Below, piece after piece: positions 45,018 through 54,977 of a stretch of DNA of 64,000 nucleotides. Each line of letters begins with the position of its first letter. The first letter of the stretch is position 1. The notes beneath the pieces were generated by a model, which was not told the origin of the DNA, did not search any database, and saw only the letters and a list, made by a program, of their open reading frames with translations. The DNA is from Vibrio ulleungensis (lineage in GTDB: Bacteria > Pseudomonadota > Gammaproteobacteria > Enterobacterales > Vibrionaceae). The stretch lies in the NCBI RefSeq assembly GCF_016900875.1, contig NZ_JAFEUM010000003.1:1-64000 (forward strand). Reading direction: 5' to 3'. The position numbers and the translations under genes were made by a program.

Positions 45018-46682
45018 TTAGTAAGAGTCGTTGTGTACTGATTGTACGGCTCGACCTGAAGGGTCAACCATGTTTTTGAACGTCTCATCCCACTCAACGG
45101 CTTTAGCCGACGAACAGGCTACAGAAGGGCCGCCAGGGACACATTCTGCGGCAGACGCCAATGGGAATAGTTCTTCAAAGATTTCACGGTATACGTAACC
45201 TTCTTTGGTGGCTGGTGTGTTATATGGGAATCTAAATTGAGCTGTTTCCATTTGTTGGTCAGTTACTTTTTGTTCCGCAACTTCTTTAAGCGTATCAATC
45301 CAGCTATAGCCTACACCGTCCGAGAACTGCTCTTTTTGGCGCCACGCAATAGCTTCTGGTAGGTAGTGTTCGAAACACTCACGTAAAATGTGTTTCTCCA
45401 TCTTACCGTTACCACACATCTTATCTTCAGGGTTTAGACGCATTGCAACGTCGATAAACTCTTTGTCTAAGAATGGTACGCGACCTTCTACGCCCCATGC
45501 TGCTAAAGACTTGTTAGCACGTGCACAGTCAAACATGTTTAGAGCCAATAGTTTGCGTACTGTTTCTTCGTGGAACTCTTGTGCGTTAGGCGCTTTATGG
45601 AAGTATAGGTAGCCGCCAAAAATTTCATCGGCACCTTCTCCAGACAATACCATTTTGATGCCCATTGCTTTGATCTTACGACCCAATAGAAACATGGGTG
45701 TAGACGCGCGAATGGTGGTTACATCGTAGGTTTCAATGTGGTAAATCACATCACGAATGGCGTCTAGACCTTCTTGAATGGTGTAGGTCATTTCGTGGTG
45801 CACGGTGCCAATCTGTTCGGCAACTTCACGGGCCGCTTTTAGATCTGGTGCACCTTCTAGGCCGATGGCAAAGGAGTGAAGCTGTGGCCACCATGCCGCT
45901 GACTTTTCATCGTCTTCGATACGCATTGCGGCAAACTTTTTAGCCACTGCTGATGTGATAGACGAATCAAGTCCACCAGATAGCAAAACCCCGTAAGGAA
46001 CATCGGTCATTAACTGACGTTTAACGGCATCTTCTAGTGCTTGAGTCAGTTCTTCTTTGCTGGTGGTGTTGCCTTGAACAGCAGCATACTCGTTCCAGTC
46101 GCGAGTGTAATAGCGAACTGGCTCTGCGTCGTCTGAACCATAATGACTACCTGGAGGGAATTCGCTGACAGTTTTAACTACCGGAACCAGCGCTTTCATC
46201 TCTGACGCGACGTAGTAGTTACCGTGTTCGTCGTAACCTTGATACAGCGGAATAATTCCGATGTGGTCACGACCAACCAAGTATTTGTCTTTTTCTTCAT
46301 CGTAAAGAATAAACGCAAAAATACCGTTGAGCTCTTCAAGCAGCGCTTCACCCATGTCTTGATACAGGGCTAGAATGACTTCACAGTCAGAATCGGTCTG
46401 AAAATCGTACTTGTCTTCGTAACGTGCACGGATTTCTTTGTGGTTGTAGATTTCACCGTTCACCGCAAGAATAAGCTTCTTATCAGGGCTATATAGAGGT
46501 TGAGCACCACTGTTCAAGCCTACGATGGCTAAACGCTCGTGCGCTAAAATGGCACGCTCTGATGAATAGATCCCTGACCAGTCAGGACCACGATGTCGAA
46601 GAGTCTTCGACATTTCTAGTGCCACGGGACGCAATACAGCTGCGTCACTCTTAATATCCAAAATCCCAAATACTGAACACAT
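45018..46682 (-). CDS. asnB: Asparagine synthase B (glutamine-hydrolysing)
   Basis: 554 residues with the nucleophilic Cys2 directly after the start (MCSVFGI), so the N terminus is right. The glutaminase domain (1-200) has RGPDWSG and NGEIYNH; the synthetase domain (from about 215) has the ATP motif LLSGGLDSSIT and GEGADEIFGGY. It makes asparagine from aspartate with glutamine and ATP. It stands alone, with a leader of about 250 bases before the next gene. Confidence 0.97.
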   Translation of the reverse strand: MCSVFGILDIKSDAAVLRPVALEMSKTLRHRGPDWSGIYSSERAILAHERLAIVGLNSGAQPLYSPDKKLILAVNGEIYNHKEIRARYEDKYDFQTDSDCEVILALYQDMGEALLEELNGIFAFILYDEEKDKYLVGRDHIGIIPLYQGYDEHGNYYVASEMKALVPVVKTVSEFPPGSHYGSDDAEPVRYYTRDWNEYAAVQGNTTSKEELTQALEDAVKRQLMTDVPYGVLLSGGLDSSITSAVAKKFAAMRIEDDEKSAAWWPQLHSFAIGLEGAPDLKAAREVAEQIGTVHHEMTYTIQEGLDAIRDVIYHIETYDVTTIRASTPMFLLGRKIKAMGIKMVLSGEGADEIFGGYLYFHKAPNAQEFHEETVRKLLALNMFDCARANKSLAAWGVEGRVPFLDKEFIDVAMRLNPEDKMCGNGKMEKHILRECFEHYLPEAIAWRQKEQFSDGVGYSWIDTLKEVAEQKVTDQQMETAQFRFPYNTPATKEGYVYREIFEELFPLASAAECVPGGPSVACSSAKAVEWDETFKNMVDPSGRAVQSVHNDSY

Positions 46683-46877
46683 AGGGCAACTTCATCCTTG
46701 TTTAAAAAATTAATTATTATCTTGTCTGTTAGGGGTAATTTGCCATTTTGATTAAAAAAAACAACCCCAATCAATAAAAAACATCAATCAATCGGGACAT
46801 GATTAGAAAATATCTAATCAAAAGCCGAAATACTGATGATCCGTTAAAAGATGGCGAAAAAAGCATCATATAATAAA

Positions 46878-46916
46878 AAGGCACCAATAACAGTAATGCT
46901 ATGGTGCCTAATTTTT
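46878..46916. terminator. Terminator after the CPA2 antiporter gene
   Basis: Stem AGGCACCA/TGGTGCCT with a 15-base loop. T runs follow on both strands (TTTTTATTATA on the minus strand, ATTTTTTG on the plus). It ends the antiporter gene transcript. Confidence 0.75.
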
Positions 46917-46935
46917 TGTTAGTTCTGCATCGTGA

Positions 46936-48531
46936 CTATGGCTGTTGTGGCGGCTCAAAATGGGGGGTGAGCTGCTCGCAGACGTGTTTGGCAAAACCAC
47001 TACCAGCTTCGCGATAAATATCAAATGCCGCGTCAACACCTTGCTCTATAAATCCATCTACCTGATCTTGATATTCGGCTATTGCCGCGATTTTACCTTG
47101 ATAGTTGCGGCTGCGAAGTTGATCGAGCGCTATTTGGTTACCTTTGTTATGCGGCATCGCGAGTAACACCATTTGTACTTTACCGGTGTCGAGGATACGC
47201 TCCCAAAAATCGGAGTCGGTCGCATCGCCAGTGATCACGTTTCTGTTGTGGCGCTGGTGATGGTCTGCGGTCTCTTCGCGCATTTCTACGCCCATGCAGA
47301 TCGGACCATGACGGCTAGTCAGTTCATCATAGGCCCCAGTACCGACTCGGCCCATACCTAAAATAAGTACTTGAGCGCTACCAGGTCGAATGGGACGGTC
47401 TTGATGATGCAGTTTGTCTTCTGCATGCTCTCTAAGCCATTTGGAACTGCGGCGATAGAGCGCGTGGCCAAATCGGTTGAGCGGTGCTGAGACGACAAAC
47501 GATAGCGCAACTGCTATTGCTAAGCCCACTAAAATTTCACCAGACATCCAACCCATTTTGTAGGCCAAACCGCCGACAATCAGACCAAACTCAGAGTAGT
47601 TAAATAGCGTCAGCGAGGCTAAAAAAGAGGTTCGAGCACGGAACTTAAATCCGTTGATAATGAGGAAGTATAAAATGCCTTTAAGTGGCAACAGCAACAT
47701 GAATACAATGGCCAGCATAAACCCTGTCGAGGTTGGCTGTTCCGACAAACCAATGTTGAGGAAAAAGCAGACAAGGAACAACTCTTTAAGGTTAAACAGT
47801 GTTTTAGATAGCTCCGATGCCTTACTGTGTCCCGCCAGCAGCATACCCATTACCAATGCACCTAAATCGCCTTTCATGCCCACCAGTTCAAACAGCGCAG
47901 CACCGAAAACCAATGCTGCTACCATACCAAACAATACCAACATTTCTCCGTGACCTACTGAGTCGAGCAAGCGATACAGTATTGGGCGGACAAAAGGCAG
48001 CGCAAATAGGAATATGGCGTACCACTCAGGGAACTTTCCGGTCGATGCCGTGAGAAATACCACCGCAAAAATATCTTGCATGATCAAGATACCAATCGCC
48101 ATGGTGCCGTAGGTCGCGTTCATTTCACCGTTATCTTGTAACGCTTTAATCGCAAATACGGTACTGGAAAAGGAGAGTGCAAAACCAAGCAGAATTAGCT
48201 GATTAAGATCTAGCGTTGCGAGAGAGGAGATACCCAAGAGCTTGAAGACACCGAGGGCTAAAACAAACACTAACGTGGAGGCAAGGTTATGGAGGGTTGA
48301 ACCTAGCCAGATTTCTTTTCTTGTTAAGGTGCGAACATTGAGCTTTAGACCAATGGTAAACAGCAGCAGGGTCACCCCTAGGTCTGCGAGCGTCACCAAC
48401 AATTCGTTACTTTCAAAGCCATTGATACTAAGAATAAATCCCGCGGCTAGAAAGCCCACCAAGGGTGGAAGTTTTAATTTCTGAGCAACCAGTCCAGAGA
48501 TAAACGCGAAGGTGACAAACAGTAATTCCAT
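46936..48531 (-). CDS. CPA2 monovalent cation:proton antiporter with TrkA-N domain (YbaL/Kef-like)
   Basis: 531 residues: 12 or so membrane segments (about 1-370) of the CPA2 fold and a cytoplasmic TrkA-N (RCK-type) Rossmann domain (about 390-510) beginning VLILGMGRVGTGAYDEL. The membrane part has DLGVTLLLFTIGL and the GDLGALVMGMLLAG stretch; CPA2 proteins of the Kef/YbaL group expel K+ or Na+ against protons. Nucleotide binding by the RCK domain may regulate it. It is monocistronic. The DUF1538 operon 11 kb away is a second candidate cation system. Confidence 0.88.
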   Translation of the reverse strand: MELLFVTFAFISGLVAQKLKLPPLVGFLAAGFILSINGFESNELLVTLADLGVTLLLFTIGLKLNVRTLTRKEIWLGSTLHNLASTLVFVLALGVFKLLGISSLATLDLNQLILLGFALSFSSTVFAIKALQDNGEMNATYGTMAIGILIMQDIFAVVFLTASTGKFPEWYAIFLFALPFVRPILYRLLDSVGHGEMLVLFGMVAALVFGAALFELVGMKGDLGALVMGMLLAGHSKASELSKTLFNLKELFLVCFFLNIGLSEQPTSTGFMLAIVFMLLLPLKGILYFLIINGFKFRARTSFLASLTLFNYSEFGLIVGGLAYKMGWMSGEILVGLAIAVALSFVVSAPLNRFGHALYRRSSKWLREHAEDKLHHQDRPIRPGSAQVLILGMGRVGTGAYDELTSRHGPICMGVEMREETADHHQRHNRNVITGDATDSDFWERILDTGKVQMVLLAMPHNKGNQIALDQLRSRNYQGKIAAIAEYQDQVDGFIEQGVDAAFDIYREAGSGFAKHVCEQLTPHFEPPQQP

Positions 48532-48573
48532 TTTAGGCCGTATTTCTTATGTGAGAGGCAAGAGACTTGGTAT

Positions 48574-48604
48574 CTGTAGCCCTAGTAATCCGTGAGGGCT
48601 ACAG
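48574..48604. other. Hairpin downstream of nagC, no T run
   Basis: A perfect 10-base stem CTGTAGCCCT/AGGGCTACAG lies between the nagC stop and the antiporter start. Without a T run it is not a standard terminator; it may protect the transcript 3' end. Confidence 0.45.
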
Positions 48605-48619
48605 TAAGTGAGAAATAGG

Positions 48620-49834
48620 CTAGTCTTCAAGGATTTTTTGTAACAAGCTTCCGTTGAGCATCGCTCGTTTAATAATAGCGAACGCAGCGTAGGTGTGCTT
48701 ATCACTCAATGCCGAGGCTTCGATGGGTAACCCTTGATTAAAGCTGCTCAGAGATTGGCTTTGAACATTGCGGGCAATCGCTGGAAACAGCAGTTCTTTG
48801 GCTTCGGTTATTTCACCGGCCAATACGACTTTCTGTGGGTTAAATAAGTTGATCATGATAGCGACCGCTTTGCCCAACTGATCGCCCACTTGCACTAAGC
48901 TTTGACGCGCCAACTCATCACCTTGTAGGGCGTGTTGGCAGACATCCTCTATTGTCATTGGTGATAATGTCGATAGGCTGGAGGCATAGCCTTGTGAAAT
49001 TCGAGCTTGGATGCGCTTAAGTATTGCGGGATTGGACGCGATAGTTTCTAAGCAGCCAAAGTTGCCGCACTGACACTGTTCGCCCAGGGGATCGACTTGG
49101 ATATGGCCAATTTCACCGACATTTCGATTGCTGCCTAAAAAAACTTGTCCACCTACAATGATGCCTGAGCCTGTTCCGTTATGTACGCGAATAAAAATGG
49201 AGTCTAAACAGTCTTTGGTCGACCCAAAGTAGTGCTCAGCGAGTGCCATGCCACGAACTTCGTTACCGATATAACAGGGAAGATTAAACTCATCGGAGAT
49301 TAAGCTGCCAATAGGGTAGTTAGCAATATCGGTATTCGGCATGTAGTGAATCACGCCTTGTTCTGGATCAACGAGCCCGGGCACCGTAATTCCGATGGCC
49401 ACTAATTGCTCTATTTTAGATTGTTGCTGACCGATAAACAGCCGAATATGGCTAATCAGTTGCGATTTAAGCTGCTCTTGATCTCGGTAACTAAAGCTTT
49501 GGTCTTTCTGCACCAACACTTCACCACCTAGGTCAATCAGACTGGTGTGGATAGAGTCTCGACCGACACTGATGCAAATACTGTGGAATGGGTTGACTTC
49601 GGTAGTAAGAGAAATAGCACGTCGGCCTCCTGTGGATGCTTGCTGTGCTACTTCTTTAATCAACCCTTTTTCGAGCAGTTGGCGGGTAATTTTTGTCACG
49701 CTTGCAGGAGCGAGTTGACTGACTTCGGCGACTTGAATACGCGAAATGGGACCTTGTTGGTCAATGAGCCGATAAACTGCGGCACCATTTATCTGTTTAA
49801 CTAAGTCTACGTTGCCTATTTGACCGCCAATCAT
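48620..49834 (-). CDS. nagC: NagC, ROK-family repressor of N-acetylglucosamine genes
   Basis: 404 residues: an N-terminal winged helix-turn-helix (about 15-75) with RIQVAEVSQLAPASVTKITRQL, and a ROK sugar-binding domain with GLHVHNGTGSGIIVGG-like NGTGSGI and the zinc motif CQCGNFGCLETIAS (about 262-275, split from HIQVDPLGEQ). It represses nag genes until GlcNAc-6-phosphate binds. It follows nagA by 2 bases, so the pair is one operon; NagC-type operators are seen upstream of nagE. In Vibrio it also influences chitin use. Confidence 0.95.
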   Translation of the reverse strand: MIGGQIGNVDLVKQINGAAVYRLIDQQGPISRIQVAEVSQLAPASVTKITRQLLEKGLIKEVAQQASTGGRRAISLTTEVNPFHSICISVGRDSIHTSLIDLGGEVLVQKDQSFSYRDQEQLKSQLISHIRLFIGQQQSKIEQLVAIGITVPGLVDPEQGVIHYMPNTDIANYPIGSLISDEFNLPCYIGNEVRGMALAEHYFGSTKDCLDSIFIRVHNGTGSGIIVGGQVFLGSNRNVGEIGHIQVDPLGEQCQCGNFGCLETIASNPAILKRIQARISQGYASSLSTLSPMTIEDVCQHALQGDELARQSLVQVGDQLGKAVAIMINLFNPQKVVLAGEITEAKELLFPAIARNVQSQSLSSFNQGLPIEASALSDKHTYAAFAIIKRAMLNGSLLQKILED

Positions 49835-49836
49835 AA

Positions 49837-50973
49837 TTATCCTTTGTGGTATTCTCCATTGACGACAGTTGCGGTAACGTTGAACTGTGCATCAAAGATG
49901 GCTAAGTTTGCCACATGGCCAGAGCGAATACGTCCTAGCGAGTGATCCATGCCAATTGCTTGTGCTGGGTAGAGAGAAGCCATTCGTAGCGCTTCATCAA
50001 GGGCGATACCCGCATGTTCGACGCTGTTTTGTACAGCTTCAATCATGGTAAGTGCCGAACCACCTAATGTACCATCTTCACCCACACATTTTCCATCACG
50101 GTAATATACTTTCTTCCCTACAAAAATAAAGTGATCCATCTCTGCGCCTGCTGGAGCTGTGGCGTCGGTCACTAATACCAGCTTATTTCCTTTCAGTTTA
50201 TGGGCTAGGCGAACATTGGCGTAGTCAACATGGAACCCATCAACGATGATCCCAGCATAAACCTCAGGAGAATCGAATATCGCACCTACAATCCCAGGCT
50301 CACGCCCTGTCATTGGGGTCATTGCATTGAAAAGGTGAGTGGCAAATGTAATGCCATTGTCAAAGCTCTCGACAGCCTGCTGATACGTGGCGTTACTGTG
50401 CCCTATAGAAACGACAATGCCTGCTTGCTTCAGTTTTTGGATATGCACGGGATCGTTGTGCTCAGGAGCCAATGTCACTTTAGCAATGACATCGCTGTTT
50501 TGGCAGATTAAGTCGATCATGTCGTTGTCGGAAGGTCGAATATGGTCTTCTTGGTGAATGCCTTTTTTGGCAGCATTCAAGTACGGTCCTTCGAGGTGCA
50601 ATCCTAGAGACTGGTTACGATACTCAGAATGGAACTGCTTAGCCGCTTCAATGGCTGATTGCATATCGCTATCCGACGAAGTGATCAATGTAGGAAGAAA
50701 GCTAGTACAGCCCGACTTTAAGTTGGTGTCATGCATGACTTTCATCGTGTGGGCGCTAATTTCGTCATTCAGCATGACTCCGCCACAACCGTTAAGCTGC
50801 AAATCGATAAACCCAGCAGTGAGATTAGCACCACCAAGATCAATCTGTTTGATGGTTGATGGCAGTTCATCCATTGAGACGATAGCGTCAATACGTTCGT
50901 TGTTGATTAGCACAGCGTGTTGCCTTAGAACGTCTCGGCCAGTATAGATAATGCAGTTAGTCAGTGCGTACAT
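49837..50973 (-). CDS. nagA: N-acetylglucosamine-6-phosphate deacetylase
   Basis: 378 residues from the ATG at 50973, which has GGAGTG upstream. The amidohydrolase barrel shows metal ligands HLEGPY (about 127-132, glutamate) and the GHSNAT and ATHLFNAM motifs, and the catalytic aspartate in [10 protein letters not shown] (about 270). It removes acetate from GlcNAc-6-phosphate, the first step after uptake by NagE. It is the first gene of nagA-nagC, divergent from nagE. A nagB deaminase is not in this cluster. Confidence 0.96.
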   Translation of the reverse strand: MYALTNCIIYTGRDVLRQHAVLINNERIDAIVSMDELPSTIKQIDLGGANLTAGFIDLQLNGCGGVMLNDEISAHTMKVMHDTNLKSGCTSFLPTLITSSDSDMQSAIEAAKQFHSEYRNQSLGLHLEGPYLNAAKKGIHQEDHIRPSDNDMIDLICQNSDVIAKVTLAPEHNDPVHIQKLKQAGIVVSIGHSNATYQQAVESFDNGITFATHLFNAMTPMTGREPGIVGAIFDSPEVYAGIIVDGFHVDYANVRLAHKLKGNKLVLVTDATAPAGAEMDHFIFVGKKVYYRDGKCVGEDGTLGGSALTMIEAVQNSVEHAGIALDEALRMASLYPAQAIGMDHSLGRIRSGHVANLAIFDAQFNVTATVVNGEYHKG

Positions 50974-51219
50974 GAGCCACTCCAAAAATTTTAATCAATC
51001 TAACACTCTAAAAGGAGTGCGTGTCATCGTAATTAGGTTGTCACTGCCTGGAATTATTGATTCTAGCCTATAAATTGCTTACTTCATTTAGTGAGTAAAG
51101 AAAGCAAGTGATTGTGAGCCCTAACAGGCTACAGGCATGCGTGACGAATCGATTCTGAACGTCTATGCTTGGGGCATTAAACGTTACTTTATAGCGCTCA
51201 TCATAATGCAAACGGATCG

Positions 51220-51240
51220 TTAATTCGCATTATAAAATAA
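51220..51240. promoter_or_regulatory. Candidate NagC operator 1
   Basis: TTAATTCGCATTATAAAATAA has one good half-site (AATTCGC) and an AT-rich partner, similar to known NagC sites. It lies on the nagA side of the nagA-nagE gap. Confidence 0.45.
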
Positions 51241-51285
51241 GTTTTATGATCTGGCTAACATTTCTACGTCCATGGAGCGCTTTTG

Positions 51286-51301
51286 AGCGATAATTGTCAC
51301 A
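51286..51301. promoter_or_regulatory. Candidate CRP site upstream of nagE
   Basis: AGCGA-TAATTG-TCACA matches the TGTGA-N6-TCACA core at 8 of 10 positions. CRP control of nagE would fit carbon regulation. The match is suggestive only. Confidence 0.3.
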
Positions 51302-51312
51302 ATTTTGGGGGA

Positions 51313-51336
51313 TTTAATTTGCGATGCGAATTTATA
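51313..51336. promoter_or_regulatory. Candidate NagC operator 2
   Basis: A near-perfect palindrome AATTTGC-GAT-GCGAATT (51316-51332) with AT-rich flanks, the shape of NagC sites. Its centre is about 94 bases from operator 1, which would allow a repression loop like the one known in E. coli nagE-nagB. Confidence 0.65.
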
Positions 51337-51419
51337 GTCTTACACTGAATAGGACTAAATTGTAGAGGCGAATTAAGTCTCGACGAAAGAATTATAAATT
51401 CCTATAGGGGGAACACACG

Positions 51420-52916
51420 GTGAACATTCTAGGATACTTTCAAAAGGTAGGTAAGGCGCTAATGGTGCCTGTAGCGACACTACCAGCAGCGGCGATACTC
51501 ATGGGTATCGGTTATTGGATTGACCCAACCGGTTGGGGTGGCAACAGTGCATTGGCAGCCTTCCTTATCAAGGCGGGCGCAGCCATTATAGACAACATGT
51601 CAATTCTGTTCGCCATTGGTGTGGCTTACGGTATGTCTAAAGATAAAGACGGTGCAGCAGCGCTTGCCGGTTTTGTCTGCTTTACCGTTATCACTACGCT
51701 TCTTAGCCCTGGTGCGGTTGAACAAATCGGTCTTGTTATGGTGGATGACCCAGAAACCAAGCTGGCATTCGCAAAAGTTAACAACCAGTTCATCGGTATT
51801 CTTTCGGGTATTGTTGCGGCAGAACTTTATAACCGTTACTACCAAGTAGAGTTGCCAACGGCACTTGCGTTCTTCTCGGGTAAGCGACTTGTTCCTATCC
51901 TAACTTCTTTTGCAGGTATCGTGCTGTCATTTGTTCTAATGTACCTATGGCCAATGATCTTCTCTGGCCTGATTCACTTTGGCGAAAGCATTGTGGGTTT
52001 AGGTGAAGTTGGCTCTGGTCTATACGGCTTCTTTAACCGTCTACTGATCCCTGTGGGTCTTCACCACGCACTAAACTCTGTGTTCTGGTTCGACATGGCA
52101 GGCATTAATGACCTTGGCAACTGGTGGACACCAAATGCAATTGAAACAGGCGTTGGCGTAGTAGGCGAAACAGGCCGTTACATGGCAGGCTTCTTCCCAG
52201 TAATGATGTTTGGTCTTCCAGGTGCAGCACTTGCGATGTACCACACTGCAAAACCTGAGAACAAAGCGAAAGTAGCATCTATCATGATTGCGGCTGGCTT
52301 TGCATCATTCTTTACTGGTGTGACTGAGCCTCTAGAGTTCTCATTCATGTTCCTAGCACCAATGCTATTCGTATTGCACGCAGCACTAACAGGTTTCTCA
52401 CTGTTCTTTGCCGACATGATGAACTGGACAGCAGGTTTTGGCTTCTCTGCAGGCCTTGTGGATATGGTTCTTTCAGCGCAAAACCCACTAGCAAACAAGT
52501 GGTACATGCTGATTGTTCAAGGCTTTGTATTCTTCGGTCTTTACTACGTCATCTTCCGCACTGCTATCGTTAAGTTTGGTCTTAAAACACCAGGTCGTGA
52601 AGATGAAGAAGCGTCTACTAATGAAGTCGCTGGCTCAAGCAACTCAGCTGAACTTGCTAAGCAGTACCTTAAAGCGATTGGTGGTCACAACAACGTAACG
52701 AACATCGACGCTTGTATCACTCGTCTACGCCTAACGCTGAAAGATTCAAGCGTGATTAGCGAAAAAGTTCTAAAAGACTTGGGTGCTATGGGTGTGGTTA
52801 AGCTAGGCACTAACAACGTTCAAATCATTCTTGGTCCACTTGCAGAAATCATTGCAGGCGAGATGAAGAAGATTCCTCAGGACGCTGACCTAACAGGTGT
52901 TGAGCTACCAGCATAA
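51420..52916 (+). CDS. nagE: N-acetylglucosamine PTS enzyme EIICB (no EIIA domain)
   Basis: 498 residues from a GTG with GGGGGAAC upstream. The EIIC membrane domain fills about 1-375 with TGVTEPLEFSFMF and a typical PVGLHHALNSVFW block; the EIIB domain follows (about 415-490), with the phosphorylated C432 in NIDACITRLR. E. coli NagE has a fused EIIA of about 150 further residues; it is absent here, so a separate EIIA, probably Crr (20610-21119), must supply phosphate. The chain is complete to its terminator. It is divergent from nagA-nagC with NagC-type operators between. Confidence 0.95.
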   Translation: MNILGYFQKVGKALMVPVATLPAAAILMGIGYWIDPTGWGGNSALAAFLIKAGAAIIDNMSILFAIGVAYGMSKDKDGAAALAGFVCFTVITTLLSPGAVEQIGLVMVDDPETKLAFAKVNNQFIGILSGIVAAELYNRYYQVELPTALAFFSGKRLVPILTSFAGIVLSFVLMYLWPMIFSGLIHFGESIVGLGEVGSGLYGFFNRLLIPVGLHHALNSVFWFDMAGINDLGNWWTPNAIETGVGVVGETGRYMAGFFPVMMFGLPGAALAMYHTAKPENKAKVASIMIAAGFASFFTGVTEPLEFSFMFLAPMLFVLHAALTGFSLFFADMMNWTAGFGFSAGLVDMVLSAQNPLANKWYMLIVQGFVFFGLYYVIFRTAIVKFGLKTPGREDEEASTNEVAGSSNSAELAKQYLKAIGGHNNVTNIDACITRLRLTLKDSSVISEKVLKDLGAMGVVKLGTNNVQIILGPLAEIIAGEMKKIPQDADLTGVELPA

Positions 52917-52940
52917 CACTCCTTTTTAAATAAAGTGTTC

Positions 52941-52970
52941 AAAGCCTCCCTTGTGGAGGCTTTGTTGTTT
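52941..52970 (+). terminator. Rho-independent terminator after nagE
   Basis: Stem AAAGCCTCC/GGAGGCTTT with a five-base loop, then TTTGTTGTTTTT. Confidence 0.85.
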
Positions 52971-53114
52971 TTGGATGAAACTATCCTATAGCGACCTCAA
53001 TACCGTCCCATTCGCGCCCCGCGGATGTAACGGTAGTGAAGCTCACGCAGAGTGGCTTTCCCCACAAGCTCTACCATGAGATTTAAGCTGGCGCTCAAAT
53101 CGCACGGTATAGCC

Positions 53115-53142
53115 AAAAAAAACCGATCTGTAGAGATCGGCT
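53115..53142 (-). terminator. Rho-independent terminator after manA
   Basis: Read on the minus strand: stem CCGATCT/AGATCGG with a CTAC loop followed by T8. Confidence 0.88.
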
Positions 53143-53182
53143 TTTGCGTGTACAGCGTCAATGGCTGTGATAATTCAAAGCG

Positions 53183-54367
53183 CTAGTTATACGCACGCGC
53201 CATTTTGCCAGCACCTGAGTATTGATAATCTTGACTATCAAAGCTAGCAAATAGAGATTCACCTTTGGTTAGTGTGATGCTTTGATCGTCACTTTGAATG
53301 CAAACCTCACCGTCTAAGCAGAATAGGATTTCTGCACTTTGTACAACATGCGATTGAGCCTGAGTTACTTCAACCACATCAAAGCCAAAGTCTTCAACAG
53401 GAATAGGGTAGCAGCTCACTCCATTGTTAGTACTTGGAAGCATTTTGATGCTTTGCGGGTCTATGGGTTGAAACAAGGTGTTATCGACAAGCTCTGCGAC
53501 ATCAATATGTTTTGGGGTTAACCCTGCACGAAGAACGTTGTCCGAGTTGGCCATAATCTCTAAACCTGTACCTCGCAAGTAAGCGTGCGGTGTTTCGGCG
53601 TAGAGAAACATCGCTTCTCCTGGTTGCAGTACTACAAGGTTAAGCATTAGCGGCGCAAATAGGCCAACATCGTCGTTGTAGTGCTGCTTGAACTCTTTAC
53701 TGTAGGCAATGGCTTGTGCTGCCAACGGGCTCAAATTTGTCGCTGTGTAGTAACCATAAAGATCGTTCAAAGCAGACTGTTTTTCATCGCCGTCTAACGA
53801 AAGCAGGGCGTTAAATAGGCGCTTGAGCGAATCGCCATTAGGGTTGGCTGAAAATTCTCGAGCAACCTCGGCCAACGCGGTGATTTCAATCTCTTCAAAC
53901 AACTTCACAATGTGTTGCAGAGGACGAAAGCCATTCATTGCGTGATACTCGGTCAGCGCGTACACCAACTCAGGTTTATGATTGGGATCTTTGTAGTTGC
54001 GATGTCCTGCCGACAGTTCAATACCTTGCTGATTTTCTCTTGCAAAGCCCTCTTCAGAACGTGCTTTGTTGGGATGAACCTGAATGGAGAGGGGGGTCGC
54101 GGCTGCAAGAACCTTAAATAGGTATGGCAATTCGCCAAATTTCTTGGCCGTTTTTTCACCAAGTTGCTGCTCAGGTTGTTGGTTTATTAGGTCTGACAGT
54201 AGTGTGTCGGTGCCAGCAAGTCTAGAGCAACCATTTGGATGCGCTCCCATCCATAACTCGGCTTGAGGTTGATTGTCGTCGTTGCTGTAACCAAACAGAT
54301 CGTGCATTGAGCTTTTACTGCCCCATGCGTAATTTTGGATTACGTTGTTAAGCTTATATAGTGTCAT
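53183..54367 (-). CDS. manA: Mannose-6-phosphate isomerase (class I)
   Basis: 394 residues from the ATG at 54367 (AAGTGAAG upstream; a GTG at 54376 is possible). It has the type I cupin layout: QNYAWGSKS, then the zinc-binding QVHPNKARSEEGFARENQ (about 95-112, given in parts), HKPELVYAL, the AETPHAYLRGTGLEIMANSDNVLRAGLTPK segment (active site, about 258-287) and C-terminal ESLFASFD. It interconverts mannose-6-phosphate and fructose-6-phosphate. It is monocistronic and followed by a strong terminator. It is separated from the nag genes by two terminators, so there is no sign of joint control. Confidence 0.96.
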   Translation of the reverse strand: MTLYKLNNVIQNYAWGSKSSMHDLFGYSNDDNQPQAELWMGAHPNGCSRLAGTDTLLSDLINQQPEQQLGEKTAKKFGELPYLFKVLAAATPLSIQVHPNKARSEEGFARENQQGIELSAGHRNYKDPNHKPELVYALTEYHAMNGFRPLQHIVKLFEEIEITALAEVAREFSANPNGDSLKRLFNALLSLDGDEKQSALNDLYGYYTATNLSPLAAQAIAYSKEFKQHYNDDVGLFAPLMLNLVVLQPGEAMFLYAETPHAYLRGTGLEIMANSDNVLRAGLTPKHIDVAELVDNTLFQPIDPQSIKMLPSTNNGVSCYPIPVEDFGFDVVEVTQAQSHVVQSAEILFCLDGEVCIQSDDQSITLTKGESLFASFDSQDYQYSGAGKMARAYN

Positions 54368-54472
54368 TGTCTTCACTTTACGTTGTATTGCTCTGGTGTC
54401 CGAGAGGCGATCACTGCGAGAGCAATGGGTGTCCTATACACAACGTGGCGGCGATGTTTCTAGCGCGACGTG

Positions 54473-54664
54473 TCAAATTTTTTCTGCTTGTTCAAGTACC
54501 TGAGCCATAGGCCGTGGAGAACGTACTGTGCCAAAGAACGCTCCCATATTGCCATAGAGTAGATCAATATCTTGGGCAAAAGAGTGGGTGATCCCAATAT
54601 TGGGAATGTTACGCCTGCCCCGTGATTGCTGATTGGAACGCGGCAAACAACATAGAAAAATCAA
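54473..54664 (-). pseudogene. Possible gene relic A
   Basis: A frame of 63 codons ending at a TGA (54473-54475). The second half looks protein-like (SFAQDIDLLYGNMGAFFG, then RSPRPMAQVLEQAEKI) while the first half does not. I recognise no family. It may be the C-terminal remnant of a minus-strand gene. Confidence 0.25.
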
Positions 54665-54809
54665 TCCAGTAAAGCGCTGGGTTATCGGTGGTACTTAGCC
54701 AATTAGACTAGGAAAACCTTAGCTTGGCAAGAAACAAGGGTTGCCAAAGTTTCATGAATCATCTTCTAGTAGTAGAGCTTTTTAATCGAACTTGGTAGGG
54801 CGACAAGGA

Positions 54810-54923
54810 CTAAGTCTTACGTGCTTTAGTTGCACCAACGCTAAACAGCTCAAGAGAGGCAATGTGGTTAATCAATTCAGAATAAGTTTCACCGCTCGAT
54901 AGATAAAATTGGTGCAGCGCTCC
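54810..54923 (-). pseudogene. Possible gene relic B
   Basis: Reading from about 54923 to the TAG at 54810-54812, a 37-codon frame has a clean C-terminus-like composition (GETYSELINHIASLELF, then SVGATKARKT) but is preceded by an in-frame stop and has no start codon. It looks like the tail of a lost protein. No family recognised. Confidence 0.25.
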
Positions 54924-54977
54924 TTAGAAGTCACATATTCGTGTGTTTATATCTTGTGGTTGAGTTCAAATTGATTG

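Noticed and set aside
51420..52916. NagE thought to be truncated because EIIA is missing
   Set aside because: The protein ends cleanly after a complete EIIB domain and is followed by its own terminator; EIIA-less NagE is a normal form using a separate EIIA.
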